34,647 nt of DNA, from positions 1 through 34,647 of the forward strand of contig JBFLZD010000040.1 in assembly GCA_040756435.1 (NCBI GenBank). The letters are read 5' to 3'. This DNA is from Spirochaetota bacterium (lineage in GTDB: Bacteria > Spirochaetota > UBA4802 > UB4802). The notes under the pieces were generated by a model that did not search any database, was not told the DNA's origin, and saw only the letters and a list, made by a program, of their open reading frames with translations. A program made the position numbers and the translations under genes. Each line of letters starts with the position of its first letter. The stretch's first letter is position 1. This document shows, in pieces, positions 34,052-34,647 of the stretch.

Positions 34052-34243
34052 CTATTTACATTTTTCCCCGGTAAATATCCAACACGTTTCTGAACCACAT
34101 GTTTCACAGATCCAGTAATATCCATCATCTTCACACGATTTTTGACCAACCACACAACCGGACCACCCTTTATCAACTAAAGCTACTATACTTAAAGTAG
34201 CTGTAATGACTAAACTAATCATGATGATTATTACTCGTTGCAT
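34052..34243 (-). CDS. Small secreted cysteine-rich peptide
   Basis: The 63-residue product begins with a signal peptide (MQRVIIIMISLVITATLSIV) and its about 40-residue mature part contains seven cysteines (GCVVGQKSCEDDGYYWICET, then CGSETCWIFTGEKC). The dense cysteines suggest a disulfide-knotted or metal-binding exported peptide. GAGGT about 8 nt before the ATG supports real translation. No family is recognised. It lies between recA and an IS end and has slightly different base use from the housekeeping genes, so it may be accessory DNA. The odd number of cysteines leaves one free or implies dimerisation. Confidence 0.6.
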   Translation of the reverse strand: MQRVIIIMISLVITATLSIVALVDKGWSGCVVGQKSCEDDGYYWICETCGSETCWIFTGEKCK

Positions 34244-34445
34244 AAGTTCATACCTCTAAAAAAAAAATTTATTTCTTCTATAAAAGATAGTGTATAAGGC
34301 TCCTTTCCCTATAAAGTCGTAATCCTATTTTTACAATATATCCTTTTTACTAATAAAACTTCAACAACTTTACTATTTTTTTCCCCTTAATAGTTCATAA
34401 AAAATCACTAATAATTCCTTAAAAATTTCATAAAGAATAAAGGGG

Positions 34446-34478
34446 CCGTCTCAAAACAAACTATGGACGGTTTTTTTT
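34446..34478 (+). terminator. Terminator-like hairpin at the IS end
   Basis: CCGTC at 34446-34450 can pair with GACGG (34466-34470), followed by eight T residues. The stem is short, but the T-run gives it the look of a rho-independent terminator for transcription entering the IS from outside. Confidence 0.4.
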
Positions 34479-34532
34479 ATTTTAAGTACTTGATACTGAA
34501 AAAAATTAAAAAATCCCATCTACTACTCATTT

Positions 34533-34647
34533 TCATGCAGGAATTTTCATCATATTATGGGCTAAACTCAATAATCCCCATTCAATTTTCACTTTATCAA
34601 GCCCACGTAATAGAAAGCGTTTAAAATTTCTGTTCCACTTGATATGC
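34533..34647 (-). CDS. Transposase C-terminus (IS1182-like), partial
   Basis: A frame open from the window edge reads HIKWNRNFKRFLLRGL, then DKVKIEWGLLSLAHNMMKIP and ends at a TGA (34533-34535). The pattern R-F-L-L-R-G-L-x-K-V followed by E-W-G-L-L-x-L-A-H-N is the C-terminal signature of DDE transposases of the IS1182 group. Only the last 37 residues are in the window, so whether the enzyme is intact cannot be judged. It reads toward the IS end at 34442. Confidence 0.75.
   Translation of the reverse strand, partial: HIKWNRNFKRFLLRGLDKVKIEWGLLSLAHNMMKIPA

Larger units (their letters stand above)
34442..34647 (-). mobile_element. 3' end of an IS1182-like insertion sequence (partial)
   Basis: The sequence GGGGCCGTCTCAAAAC at 34442 resembles the terminal inverted repeat of IS1182-type elements, and the adjacent gene fragment is a transposase C-terminus. 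The other end lies beyond the window, so element length and target duplication cannot be seen. The 34244-34441 stretch outside it is plain AT-rich DNA. Confidence 0.65.

Noticed and set aside
1-34647. CRISPR array
   Set aside because: No regularly spaced 24-40 bp direct repeats were found; the 100-bp-period repeat after ileS has only two copies and hairpin character.

Overview
The window is a 34.6-kb, AT-rich (roughly 38% GC by eye) bacterial chromosome segment. It carries about 30 genes, no prophage and no CRISPR array. The gene set is that of a free-living, diderm, motile bacterium: lipoproteins with short lipoboxes, an outer-membrane barrel protein, lspA, two chemoreceptor-type proteins, a histidine pathway and many small regulators. 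MarR, MCP and lipoprotein style recall Spirochaetota, but this is an inference from protein flavour; no rRNA or other phylogenetic anchor is present.

Layout. 1-938: a partial helical protein running off the left edge and a decayed reading frame. 939-2977 (minus): hisI-hisG-HD hydrolase operon. 3264-6896 (plus): ileS and lspA, separated by palindromic REP-like repeats. 6897-10576 (minus): pyk-xseA-xseB-lipoprotein, tightly packed. 10577-11822: a hairpin-type repeat pair, an Sfp-type phosphopantetheinyl transferase (plus) and a tRNA-Val(CAC) (minus) whose gene overlaps the 3' end of the transferase. 11896-12835 (minus): an AbiEii-like nucleotidyltransferase toxin with its small partner. 13179-15024: a MarR regulator with a clear operator, a hotdog thioesterase-like protein and an SDR. 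15366-21305: a GPH-type sugar symporter converging on an MCP-alpha-mannosidase gene pair, probably a glycan-use locus with its own receptor. 21710-24738: an anchored metallo-beta-lactamase-fold hydrolase, a broken gene and a neutral-ceramidase-like lipoprotein. 24745-28490 (minus): tetR-molybdopterin oxidoreductase-Zn alcohol dehydrogenase operon, with a 40-bp perfect palindrome over the tetR promoter. 28893-31742: a protein that looks like two ribbon-helix-helix units, an outer-membrane barrel with a calcium-loop-like motif, and a chemoreceptor sensor domain with no signalling domain. 31744-33582 (minus): recA-folE2. 34052-34647: a small secreted Cys-rich peptide and the 3' end of an IS1182-like insertion sequence.

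The most unusual signal is not a gene. The octamer ACTATCGC (or its complement GCGATAGT) occurs 16 times, and seven copies extend to the decamer AACTATCGCC. They are spread evenly over both strands, over genes in all three frames and over intergenic DNA, where about one would be expected by chance. This resembles a genome-wide iterated oligonucleotide (HIP1-, Chi- or uptake-sequence-like). A second dispersed element, about 75 bp with a GC-rich hairpin, is present in two inverted copies 15.6 kb apart.
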